DNA of 64,000 nucleotides, from NCBI GenBank assembly GCA_028751875.1, contig CM054135.1, positions 62,440,929-62,504,928 on the forward strand. The letters run 5' to 3'. The notes below the pieces were generated by a model, which saw only the letters and a list, made by a program, of their open reading frames with translations, did no database searches and was not told where the DNA came from. Origin of the DNA: Rapana venosa (taxonomy: Eukaryota > Mollusca > Gastropoda > Neogastropoda > Muricidae). The translations under genes and the position numbers were made by a program. Positions 43,147 to 52,886 of the stretch are shown here, one piece after another. How positions within the stretch are numbered: position 1 is the first letter of the stretch; each line of letters starts with the position of its first letter.

Positions 43147-44632
43147 CTTATGATAATATGAAGTCCTGTAGTTTTTTCTGGACGTGCAAGGATGTGGCAG
43201 AAATTGGACTGTAGGTTAATTGGCTGTGCAGTCTTGAGAGGTGCTATCTTGAGTAGTGAAGTTTTCCATGGTGAACGTGAAGTTTTCCATGGTAAAGTTG
43301 AAGTTTTTTGTGGTGAAGTTTTGCATGGTGAAGTTCAAGTCTTCCATGGTGAAGTTTTCTGTAGTGAAGTTGAAGTTTTCCATGGTGATGTTTTTCAAAG
43401 TGAAGTTGAAGTTTTCCATGGTGAAGTTGGAAGTTTTCCTTGATGAAGTTGGAATTTTTCTGTGGTGAAGTTGAAGTTTTCCGTGGTGAAGTTGAAGTTT
43501 TTCTGTGGTGAAGTTAAGTTTTCTGTGGTAAAGTTGAAGTTTATCATGGTAAAGTTTGAAGTTTTCTGTAAAGTTGATGTTTTGTGGTGAAGTTGAAGTT
43601 TTCAGTGGTAAAGTTGAAGTTTTCCGTGGTAAAGTTGAAGTTTTCAGTGGTGAAGTATTTTCAGTGGTGAAGTTGAAGTTTTCTGTGGTGAAGTTGCTCT
43701 GGTTGAAGTTTTCTGTGGTGAAGTTTCTCTGGTTGAAGTTTTCTGTGGTGAAGTTTCTCTGGTTGAAGTTTTCTGTGGTGAAGTTTCTCTGGTTGAAGTT
43801 TTCTGTGGTGAAGTTTCTCTGGTTGAAGTTTTCTGTGATGAAGTTTCTCTGGTTGAGGTTTTCTGTGGTGAAGTTTCTCTGGTTGAGGTTTTCTGTGGTG
43901 AAGTTGGAAGTTTTCTGTGATGAAGGTGTTGCTTTCCATGGTGAAGTTGTAGTTCTTAAGTTTTCCGTGGTGAAGTTGTAGTTCTGAAGTTTTCCGTGGT
44001 GAAGTTGTTTTCCGTGGTGAAGTTGAAGTCCGTGGTGAAGTTGAAGTTTTCCGTGGTAAAGTTGAAGTTTTGAAGTTATCAGTGTTGAAGTTGGCAGTGT
44101 TGAAGTTGGAAGTTTTCTGTGGTGAAGGTGAAGTTTTCCACGGTGAAGTTGTAGTTCTGAAGTTTTCCATGGTGGAGTTGTAGTTCTGAAGTTTTCCGTA
44201 GTGAAGTTGAAGTTTTCCGTGGTGAAGTTGAAGTTTTTCGTGTTGAAGTTGAAGTTTTGAAGTTTTCCATAGTAAAGTTGAAGTTTTGAAGTTTTTAGTG
44301 GTGAAAGTGAAGTTTTCTGTGGTAAAGTTGAAGTTTTCCATAGTGAAGTTGAAGTTTTGAAGTTTTCCGTGGTGAAGTTGAAGTTTTCTCTGGTACAGTT
44401 TTCTGTGGTGCAGTTTAGTTTTCTGTGAAGCAGTTTAGTTTTCTGTGAAGCAGTTGTTTATTTGTAAAGCAGTTTAGTTTTTCTGTGGTGTAGTTTTCCA
44501 TGATGCAGTCTTGAGTTGTGAAGTCCACTGTGGTGCAGTCTTTGTTGGTGCAGCCTTCTATGGTGTAGTTTTCTATGGCTTGGTCTTCCGAGTTGTAGTC
44601 TATGGTGTAGTCTTCCTGAGCATGAGTGGGGC
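43147..44632 (-). CDS. Big module 5 with 30-bp higher-order repeats
   Basis: 1,486 nt. N-terminal part open in the ENYT frame: PTHAQEDYTIDYNSEDQAIE, NYTIEGCTNKDCTTVDFTTQ and DCIMENYTTEKLNCF. The centre changes register repeatedly; the longest piece is 226 codons. At about 43,679-43,905 the repeat becomes a clean 30-bp unit reading QPEKLHHRKL, about eight copies. The C-terminal part (MENFTTQDSTSQDCTAN, then HPCTSRK) has TATTATC inserted before the donor, giving DFILS and TAA. Confidence 0.42.
43679..43905. repeat. 30-bp higher-order repeat, about 7-8 copies
   Basis: TTCTGTGGTGAAGTTTCTCT followed by GGTTGAAGTT recurs every 30 bp with almost no change (one GATG and two GAGG variants). It is two 15-bp units fused and amplified together. 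Confidence 0.93.
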
Positions 44633-44912
44633 CTGAAAAAGAAAGGTACAAACAAATATAGGCACATATTCAAACCAATGCTTTTTAATTATAACAATGA
44701 TGATAATTATGATATTAGAAATATTGTGGGTATGTGTATCTGCATTAGTTAGTCATGTGTTTTTCTATGAGAAAGAGTGTGTGTGTTCACAAGGTGAGTG
44801 TGTTAACTGTTTCTGCAATTCTTAAGTATGATGAGCAAGAAATAGTGCATATTCTTGAGGACTTGCAATGTTAAGTTGTAAAACATCCAACAACAGAGGA
44901 CACTGGTAGTAC
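44633..44912. other. Unit intron between small and big modules
   Basis: Contains GATGATAATTATGAT, TGTGTCTGCATTAGTTAGTC, ATGTGTTTTTCTATGAGA, AACTGTTTCTGCAATTCTTA, AGTATGATGAGCAAGAAATA and GAGGACTTGCAATGTTAAG. The same order and words recur in every alpha-to-big interval, with a short GT tract in some. Confidence 0.7.
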
Positions 44913-44997
44913 CTTATTGGGTGCTTCCACTTGCTCGTGCCGCATCCTCAGGCATTGAAGTACCTAGGACGGGAACAGCCTTGATGATGGAATGATT
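44913..44997 (-). CDS. Small module, alpha type (closed by TAA)
   Basis: 85 nt. Reads NHSIIKAVPVLGTSMPEDAA then RASGSTQ and TAA before GTACTACC. Paralogue of 35,913-35,997 by segmental duplication. Confidence 0.42.
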
Positions 44998-45074
44998 CTA
45001 CACAAAAAACAGACATTTCAAAATTAAATGCCTGCACACACACACACACACACACATAAAGAAAAGACATATGA

Positions 45075-45180
45075 TAAAAATCACAAAACTGCATACATCA
45101 AGGACTGAATGTAAAAAAAGCACATGAGTGTTCATTCCATTATCCTTGAAATAAAAGAATAAAATACTTTTTTTTAATAA
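45075..45180 (+). mobile_element. SINE E1 3' end
   Basis: GCATACATCAAGGACTGAAT, TTCATTCCATTATCCTTGAA and the (A)n-rich tail, paralogue of 36,085-36,180. Confidence 0.72.
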
Positions 45181-45263
45181 AAAAGAAAAGAAAAGACACA
45201 GAGACAAGACAGACCACCTGCCAAACAAGCAGTTACACAAATAAATACAGAACCATACTCTAC

Positions 45264-45632
45264 ACAGGCGGATTGGTAGTTTGGAGGCAACGCACCTGCC
45301 TAAAAAGCAAAAAGTGCATGTTCAAACCCCTTAAGCCCCAATTTTTCCCTTATTTCCTAGGCATCAAGTAATGGTCTGGGTGCTAGTCTTTCACATAAGG
45401 TGATAAAATCACATCGCGTGCAAGAACATGAAACTTTTCCCTACCAGAACTTGATTGTAAATAGTCATATCCATTTGGAAACCAATACACATGCAGAGAG
45501 GAAAAGAAAAAAAGGAATAGGTGGTGCTGCTCTTGTGGCAATGCACTCTCCATGGGGAGAGCAGCATGAGTAAAATGGCAATAAATCTGCTCTGACTGAA
45601 ACTAATGAAAAGTATAGAATACAATCCAAAGG
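45264..45632 (+). mobile_element. SINE S2 copy (array unit)
   Basis: CACAGGCGGATTGGTAGTTT, TTCAAACCCCTTAAGCCCCA, GTAATGGTCTGGGTGCTAGT and CACTCTCCATGGGGAGAGCA. Differs from 36,262-36,630 at only a few sites. Confidence 0.8.
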
Positions 45633-45651
45633 TAAGACGCAAAAAGCATAC

Positions 45652-46611
45652 CTTATGAAATCCTGTAGTTTTTTTCTTGACATGCAAGGATGTAGCAGAA
45701 GTTCCACTGTAAGTGAATTGGCAGTGAAGTCTTCCTTGGCAGCAGTGACTTGACGTGTAGTCTATGGTGTAGTTTTCTGTGGTGCAGCCGTCTTGAGTGG
45801 TGCAGCAGTCTTGAATGGTTCAGCAGCAGTCTTGAGTGGTGAAGTTTTCCATGCTGCAGTTTTCCGTGGTGAAGTTGAAGTCTTCCATGGTGAAGTTGAA
45901 GTCTTCCATGGTGAAGTCTTCCATGGTGAAGTTGAAGTTTTCAGTGGTGACGTCTTCCATGGTGAATGTGAAGTTGTCCATGGTGAATATGGTTAAGTCT
46001 TCCATGGTGCAGTTTTTTTGCGGTGAAGTAGTTTTCTGTGGTGAAGTAAGTTTTCTGTGGTGAAGTTGAAGTTTTCTGTGGTGAAGTTGAAGTTTTCTGT
46101 GGTGAAGAAGTTTTCTGTGGTGAAAAAGTTTTTCATGGTGAAGTTTTTTGTGGGAAGCTGAAGTTTTCTGTGGTAAAGCTGAAATTTTGCTGGTGAAGTT
46201 GAAGTTTTTCATTGTGAAGTTGAAGTTTTCTTTGGTGGTGAAGTGAAGTTTACCTTGGTGAAGTTTTCTGTGGTAATGCTGAAGTTTTCCATGGCAAAGT
46301 CATGGTGAAGTTAAAAGTTGTCTTTGATGAAGTTGAAGTTTTCCGGGGTGAAATTGAAATTTTCTGTGGCAAAGTTGAAGTTTTCTGTGGCAAAGATATC
46401 CATGGTGCAGTCTTCTGTGGTGCAGTTTAGTTTTCTCTAGTGCAGTTTTCCGTGGCGTAGATTTCCATGGTGCAGTCTTGAGTAGTGCAGTCTTCTGTTG
46501 TAAAGTGTTTTGTTGTAAAGTCTTCTGTGGTGCAGTCTTTGGTGGTGTAGTTTTCCATGGTTTAGTCTTCTGAGTTGTCTATGGTGTAGTCTTCCAGAAC
46601 ATGAGTGTGGC
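45652..46611 (-). CDS. Big module 6
   Basis: 960 nt, acceptor CTTCTTTTTCAG, donor CATAAG/GTATGC (phase 2). Start and end match big module 4. A piece open for about 130 codons reads KNFNFTSK, then HRKLLHHRKLQLHHRK, then MEDFTMEDFNFTMEDFNFTT and ENCSMENFTTQDCC, where indels change the register twice. Compared with module 4 it gained repeats near 46,040-46,320. Confidence 0.42.
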
Positions 46612-46974
46612 CTGAAAAAGAAGACATGTTTTAAGGGAAAAACTCTGATGCTTCATTGCATTGACAAATTTTAGCAGTTTCTGTGTCTCCTTTAATTCAC
46701 CGCCTACAAACTTCTGTGATCATAGACATTGGTCATGAAACCGTTCTTGTTAACCTAACAATAACGTAACAATTACATACACGGCCCTGACCAATAATTG
46801 AATCATTGATGTAGGCAAAGCACTAATAAAACTGTTAATCTGTTATACGAGAGTCTTGAGATTGTCTTCTCCTCCACAACATCTTAGCATGAACTGTACT
46901 CTCCATGAAAGGAGAACAAATCTGAAGCCAGAGTGTAGCTGCCTATTCACAGATCACATTCTTGAGGACTCTTA
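46612..46974. other. Unit spacer, intact (empty LINE site)
   Basis: Uninterrupted counterpart of 37,399-37,657 plus 40,889-40,984. GAGATTGTCTTCTCCTCCAC followed by AACATCTTAGCATGAACTG spans the position where the RTE LINE sits in the other copy. Confidence 0.75.
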
Positions 46975-47205
46975 AAATTAGTTATGGATAAAGATTGTAA
47001 ATGGAGGTTCTGTGCATGAATGCATGCACATTATCTTGCACACATGTTAAAACCTGTTCTGCCTTTCAGAAGATTAGGCCACTGTGTACCACTGAGAACA
47101 GATAACATTTACGAAACTGTATGCACACAGGCACTGTATGTAAAATAAAATAAAAAGTACACTGGTTCTTATTCCACTATCCCAGAAATAAAGAAATAGA
47201 TAATA
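46975..47205 (+). mobile_element. SINE E1 copy beside a beta small module
   Basis: GTTCTGTGCATGAATGCATG, CACACATGTTAAAACCTGTT, TCAGAAGATTAGGCCACTGT and TTCCACTATCCCAGAAATAA. Confidence 0.78.
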
Positions 47206-47239
47206 AGCTGCAGAACCAACAACAACATTCACACAGTAC

Positions 47240-47324
47240 CTTATTTTATGTTTCCACTTGCTTGTGCCGCATCCTCAGGCATTGAAGTACCTAGGACGGG
47301 AACAGTCTTGTTGGCAGATTGTTT
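47240..47324 (-). CDS. Small module, beta type (closed by TAA)
   Basis: 85 nt between TTATTTGTTCAG and GTACTG. Reads KQSANKTVPVLGTSMPEDAA then QASGNIK and TAA. Best-preserved beta copy and the intact counterpart of 41,255-41,339. Confidence 0.42.
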
Positions 47325-47824
47325 CTGAACAAATAAGTTGAGACATTTTGAAATTAAATACCTGCAGAGAGACAGACAGAATGACAGACAGAGACACAGA
47401 AAGACACACAGGCAGACAAAGACAGAGATAGACAGAGAGACAGACAATCAATTAATGTTGTCCAAGTTATGTACAGGCACATATTCAAACCAATGCTGTT
47501 TAAACATATTCAAACTAATGCTGTTTAATGATAACTAAGTATAATAATAGAGATAATAATAATGACAAAAATGATAACTTTGTGGGAGTGGATGTTATGT
47601 AGCTTGAGTGGAACTGTCCATAAAAGGAGAAAAAAATCATCTGATGCCAGAGTACAGCTGCCTATATAGCTAGGTACTGAGAAAAAAGGGCCACATAGGC
47701 AAACTTACAATGTGTGTGCTTACAGTTTCAGTGATTAGGATGTGTGAGACAGAGTGCATATTCTTGAGAACTCTCAATGTTAAACTGTGAAACACCCAGC
47801 AACAACAGAGGACACTGGTATTAC

Positions 47825-47909
47825 CTTGTTTTGTGCTTGCACTTGCTCGTGCCGCATCCTCAGGCATTGAAGTACCTAGAATGGGAACAGTCTCCATGAC
47901 GAAATGATT
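47825..47909 (-). CDS. Small module, open frame (alpha)
   Basis: 85 nt. Reads NHFVMETVPILGTSMPEDAA, RASASTKQ, no stop, phase 1 exit at GTAATAC. CCTAGG is CCTAGA here, the only change in that hexamer among 17 copies; the TAG of the alternative frame is kept. Confidence 0.43.
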
Positions 47910-48107
47910 CTACACAAAAAACAGATTTCAAAATTAAATGCTTGTACATACATACACACACACTCTGAAAGAAAGAGATGGACAGTCAGAGACATACACT
48001 AACAGAGACTGTCAGACACACAGAGACTGTCAGATAGACCACCTGCCAAACTAGCAGTTACGCAAATAAGTACAGACACATATTCAAACACACACATGCA
48101 CACATGC

Positions 48108-48468
48108 AGAGGTGGATCAGTGGTTTCAAGGTAAAACACCTGCTAATAAAGAGAGATGTTTCAGCCCCAATTTTTCTCTTATTTACTAGGCATTGAGTGG
48201 TGGTCTGGTTTCTAGTCTTTCAGTTTCCATACCCAAATCACATTAAGTGCATGAAGAATCAACAACACAGTAATATTTTTCCTAGTTAAACTCTGTTGTA
48301 AATAGTCATATCCACACATGCAGAGGAAAAGAACAAAAGGAATTTGGGGGGAGGAGGAGGGGATGCTGCTTGTGTGGCAATGCACTCTCTCTGGGGAGAG
48401 CAGCCTGTTGTATCAAGGCAAGAAATCTGCCATGAAAGAAAGCAGTATATGATATGATCCAAAAGCAA
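48108..48468 (+). mobile_element. SINE S2 copy (array unit)
   Basis: GAGGTGGATCAGTGGTTTCA, GGTGGTCTGGTTTCTAGTCT, CACTCTCTCTGGGGAGAGCA and AAGAAATCTGCCATGAAAG. Confidence 0.78.
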
Positions 48469-48484
48469 GACACAAAAAGCATAC

Positions 48485-50011
48485 CTTGTGATAATATGAA
48501 GTCCTGTAGTTCTTTTCTTGACGTGCAAGGCTGTGGCAAAAATTGGACTATAGGTGAATTGGCTGTGCAGTTTTGAGAGGAGCTATCTTAAGTGGTGAAG
48601 TTTTCCTGGTACAGTTTTTCTGCGGTGAACGTGAAGTTTTCCAAGGTAAAGTTGAAGTCTTCTATGGTGCAGTTTTCTGTGGTGAAGTTGAAGTTTTCCG
48701 TGATAATGTTTTTGAAAGTGAAATTGAAGTTTTCTATGGTGAAGTTGGAAGTTTTCCTTGATGAAGTTGAAGTTTTCCGTGGTGAAGTGTTTTCAGTGGT
48801 GAAGTGTTTTCAGTTATGAAGTTGAAGTTTCCTATGGTAAAGTTGAATTTTTCCATGGTAAAGTTGAGGTTTTGAAGTTTTCAGTGGTGAAGTTGAAGTT
48901 TTCCATGGTGAAGTTGAAGTTTTCGGTGGTGAAGTTGAAGTTTTCCGTGGTGAAGTTGAAGTTTTCGGTGGTGAAGTTGAAGTTTTCAGTGGTGAAGTTG
49001 AAGTTTTCCGTGGTGAAGTTGAAGTTTTGAAGTTTTCCATGGTGAAGATGAAGTTTTCAGTGGTGAAGTTGAAGTTTTGAAGTTTTCCGTGGTGAAGTTG
49101 AAGTTTTCCGTGGTGAAGTTGAAGTTTTGAAATTTTCCGTGGTGAAGTTGAAGTTTTGAAGTTTTCCATGCTGAAGTTGAAGTTTTGAAGTTTTCAGTGG
49201 TGAAGTTGAAGTTTTCCGTGGTGAAGTTGAATAAGTTGAAGTTTTCCGTGGTGAAGTTGAAGTTTTGAAGTTTTCCGTGGTGAAGTTGGAAGTTTTCCGT
49301 GGTGAAGTTGAATAAGTTGAAATTTTCTGTGGTGAAGTTGAAGTTTTGAAGTTTTCCGTGGTGAAGTTGAAGTTTTCCATGGTGAAGTTGAAGTTTTCCG
49401 TGGTGAAGTTGAAGTTTTGAAGTGTTCCGTGGTGAAGGCGAGGTTTTCCATGGTGATGTTGAAGTTTTCCGTGATGAAGTTGAAGTTTTGAACTTTTCCA
49501 TGGTGAAGTTGAAGTTTTGAAGTGTTCCGTGGTGAAGGTGAAGTTTTGAAGTGTTCTGTGGTGAAGGTGAAGTTTTGAAGTTTTCTGTGGTGAAGTTGAA
49601 GTTTTGAAGTTTTCCATGGTGAAGTTGAAGTTTTCCGTGGTAAAGTTGAAGTTTTCCGTGGTGAAGTTGAAGTTTTGAAGTTTTCCGTGGTGAAGTTGAA
49701 GTTTTCCGAGGTGAAGTTGAAGTTTTCCGTGGTAAAGTTGAAGTTTTCCGTGGTGAAGTTGAAGTTTTGAAGTTTTCCATGGTGAAGTTGAAGTTTTGAA
49801 GTTTTTCGTGGTGAAGTTGAAGTTTTCTCTGATGAAGTTTCCTATGGTGAAGTTTAGTTTTCTGTGGTGTAGTTTTCCATGATGCAGTCTTGAGTAGTGA
49901 AGTCTTTTGTGGTGCAGTCTTTGATGGTGCAGCCTTGTATGGTGTAGTTTTCCATGGCTCAGTCTTTCAAGATGTAGTCTATGGTGTAGTCTTCCAGAGC
50001 ATGAGTGGGGC
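48485..50011 (-). CDS. Big module 7, longest uninterrupted reading frame
   Basis: 1,527 nt, the largest module. One minus-strand frame is open for 324 codons from the intron side of the acceptor to about 49,057 and passes through the conserved start as RPHSCSGRLHHRLHLERLSH, GKLHHTRLHHQRLHHKRLHY, then rotates among three peptide registers: NFNFTTE, KTSTSPR and KLQLHHG. Register changes occur wherever an 8-bp TTTTGAAG is added to the 21-bp unit. This frame joins the small modules in a phase that meets TGA upstream, so no full gene model is open. C-terminal end as in module 5. About 60 repeats. Confidence 0.42.
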
Positions 50012-50298
50012 CTGAAAAAGAAGAGGTACAAACAAGTACAGGCACATATTCATACCAATGCTTTTTAATGATAACAATGATTATAATTATGTTAAGAGAA
50101 ATATTGTGTATGTATGTGTGTCTGCATTAGTTAGTCATGTGTTTTTCTATGAGAGAGAGAGAGTGTGTGTGTTCACAGAGTGAGTGTGTTAACTGTTTCT
50201 GCAATTCTTAAGTATGATGAGCAAGAAACAGTGCATATTCATGAGGATTCACAATGTTAAGCTGTAAAACATCCAACAACAGAGGACACTGGTAGTAC

Positions 50299-50383
50299 CT
50301 TACTGGGTGCTTCCACTTGCTCGTGCCGCATCCTCAGGCATTGAAGTACCTAGGACGGGAACAGCCTCAATGACGGAATGATT
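50299..50383 (-). CDS. Small module, alpha type (closed by TAA)
   Basis: 85 nt. Reads NHSVIEAVPVLGTSMPEDAA then RASGSTQ (CAG) and TAA. Acceptor context CTGACTTTTTGTGTAG includes a CTGAC branch-like word 15 nt upstream. Confidence 0.42.
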
Positions 50384-50428
50384 CTACACAAAAAGTCAGA
50401 CATTTCAAAATCAAATGTCTGCATGGAC

Positions 50429-50443
50429 ACACACACACACACA

Positions 50444-50521
<78 letters not shown>
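50429..50521. repeat. (CA)n microsatellite
   Basis: Almost pure CA with two CATA slips, followed by GAGA-rich sequence into which the LINE below inserted. Confidence 0.95.
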
Positions 50522-50524
<3 letters not shown>

Positions 50525-50816
50525 AAAGAGAAAAGATGGACAGACAGGGAGAGAGATGGAGACACAGAGAGACTTCAGACTTTTACTGTACATCGGCCTT
50601 AGGCCACAATACAAAGGAATGATGGGCGTATGGAGTGGACATATGACATGAGTGTTATAAACACATTACTATCAATGTATATAAATATGAAATGATATAT
50701 CAGCAATAATAAAGAAATTACATCACCTATTTCTTGAATAGTCATCACAAATCAATTCACGTTCATTATAATCAACAATGTTTTGAGTGTAGTATTCATC
50801 AATATAAGGATCCAAT

Positions 50817-51083
50817 CTATAAAGTTATCTTACTTCTGTTGGTTGCATGAAAAATAAATCGTGACAAATTATGTCTATCAGTAGATATTGTAGCTTTGAG
50901 TAGCACGTGCAAAGGAAGTCTCTTCGCATCTTTAAGAAACTTATGTCTCAAATCTTCATAAACAGGACAATTAAATAAAAAGTGTTCTTCATTCTCTATT
51001 TGGTCTTTACAAACAGGGCACTGCTTATCTTCATTTGAACTACTATAGCAATGTGTATTATTGTTTAGTGGTAGCGCATTCAA
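50817..51083 (-). pseudogene. LINE C-terminal zinc-knuckle segment
   Basis: Open for 88 codons: NALPLNNNTHCYSSSNED, KQCPVCKDQIENEEHFLF, NCPVYEDLRHKFLKD, ending at a TAA. The C-x2-C...H-x4-C arrangement is the one found at the end of many LINE RT ORFs. A TGA at about 51,089 separates it from the preceding segment in the same frame. Confidence 0.75.
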
Positions 51084-51381
51084 TCGTACTCAAGTAACTG
51101 CAACGCAAAAACAATATGTATCCATTTCACTAATATACTTCTCTCTTTCAAAAACAATCTTAAAGTTTCTGTAACTATCATATCTACTGCGATCTCTGAT
51201 GGTGCCAGTCCATTCCTGGGTAAACCAATCTACAAGTCTTTGTTTAAAGGCATGTAAGAACATTTTTATGTCTCCTACTCCTTGGTTTAACCAAACGATA
51301 TTAAAGCCAGTTATGCAGAATATTTCCCTGATTTTAGAGACCCAGCATTGTTTGCCCTTTTTATCTAATTCTAACAACATA

Positions 51382-51668
51382 GTAAAGTATGTTCTTTCCA
51401 GCCAGAAGGCCCATAGAGCCGGAGCTTATCCCGGTTTCTGTAGCGTTAAGCGAACTGATGGTTTTTCACCACCCCTGTGACAGGACGCTAGTCTGTCGCC
51501 AGATACTTCCCCAGCAGAGCTGGTACCCACTTGTATACCTGGGTGGAGTGGGGGAAAATAGGAGTAAAGTGTCTTTCCCAAGGACACAACACCGAGCCGA
51601 GCGGGGATCGAACCCACGACCTCTGGATCACGAGTTGATCGCCGAAACCACTCGACCACGGTGCCTCC
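51382..51668 (-). mobile_element. tRNA-derived SINE with 13-bp target duplication, family S5
   Basis: 287 bp flanked by TTCTAACAACATA at 51,369-51,381 and 51,669-51,681. On the minus strand the head is GGAGGCACCGTGGTCGAGTG (A box TGGTCGAGTGG) and GTCGTGGGTTCGATCCCCGC (B box), then TTGGGAAAGACACTTTACTC, ATACAAGTGGGTACCAGCTC, a body and GGGCCTTCTGGCTGG. The target site is inside the LINE coding region; removing element and one repeat restores the LINE frame. Only copy of this family seen here. Confidence 0.92.
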
Positions 51669-51851
51669 TTCTAACAACATACAATAAGCTTTATGTGGCA
51701 ATCTTTCAGAATCCATATGTAATAATTTAAACCAAAATCTTGCGCATGCAACATACGTGTTTACATACAATGGGTACCTGCCCAGATCTCCATACACCAT
51801 TTTATTTGGTGTCTTGACAGGCACACCTAAAAATCTTTTACAAGCGATTAA

Positions 51852-52484
51852 CTCATTGAGGTTTTCCTTTACTGTGACGTGCCGAAGCTTAAAAATCAGC
51901 AGACTTACGATTTTTTTAAAAACACAGAGTGATGGTTAACTCAAAGGAAAGTACTCTGGCCTCTAGGGCAATCATTTTTCTAAACACAGTTGCTTTCCTT
52001 GACCATAAGCTTGCCTAGTTTTTGTCTGTTGGCCAATTTTGTTTGACATGTCAACAAGTGATATCTTTGGGATTTCAGGCACTCCAGTGTTATGATTCTT
52101 TAAAAAAAAAAAAAAATCTGTTGTACAAAAAGTGACATCAGATGGATTCAGCCAGCTTCAGGGAGCTTTACTTTGGTGAAAAAGCATCACATTGCTTCAA
52201 GGGGACTAGTTGATGATAGTTCAAGCCATTTAAGATACCAGCCCTAATTTTCAAAACTATTTTTAAGCATTCAGTGACATATTTTGAAAATTTGTAAAAA
52301 ATAAATACAGTCATCTATTAAAAAACTGTGAAACAATCTCAAAAGAAAACATTATAAACTTTTCAATGATGTATAATGTGTATGTCATTATTATGTTGGG
52401 CAAGTCTGCTGAATTTTTCAAATATAGCCAAAATCACGTGTCACCACAAAATGGTGGGATCCATTTCACTGCGACTCCAATGAG
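51852..52484 (-). mobile_element. TTAA-flanked MITE (piggyBac-like), copy 2
   Basis: 633 bp, flanked by TTAA at 51,848-51,851 and 52,485-52,488. Reverse orientation relative to copy 1: it starts CTCATTGAGGTTTTCC and ends with the complement of CTCATTGGAGTCGCAG. Removing it with one TTAA restores LEKVHLIACKRFLGVPVK in the host LINE, proof of a clean TTAA duplication. No coding capacity. Most of the body matches copy 1 with scattered changes. Confidence 0.92.
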
Positions 52485-52886
52485 TTAAATGTACTTTTTC
52501 TAGATGCTCTAGTCTATTCAATCCCCAAATTTTAGCTGAATATAACAGTATTGGTTGGATTTTCGTATCAAAAATGTTAAAAAATGTATTTACTGTCATT
52601 TCTTTACACTTCTGAAAAACTTTGTTAAGCTGAGTAACTGCTTTCTTACCTTTAGTAACCAAATGTGATGTACCTCTCTTTGCACTAATCATAGACGTAA
52701 AATTAAATCCTAAATAGCAATAACTGTTAACTACTTCTAATCTCTTATTATCAAAGAACTGTTTTCCTAAGTGCCCCCCTTTCCTAAATACCATAATCTT
52801 AGTTTTGTCTATGTTTACACTTAATTTCATATTATCACAAGTTTCTAAGACCTTTAATTGATTTTGTAAGCCAGTAGGTTTAGTTG

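Noticed and set aside
35880..50011. LTR retrotransposon with the duplicated blocks as LTRs
   Set aside because: The blocks contain several modules, SINEs and microsatellites, and no gag, protease, integrase, primer-binding site or TG...CA ends lie between them.
51382..51668. A functional tRNA gene on the minus strand
   Set aside because: A and B boxes are present but the head does not close into a tRNA, a 200-bp body follows, and target-site repeats flank the whole, so it is a SINE. The heads at 15,312, 17,715, 19,560 and 29,243 were rejected as tRNA genes for similar reasons.
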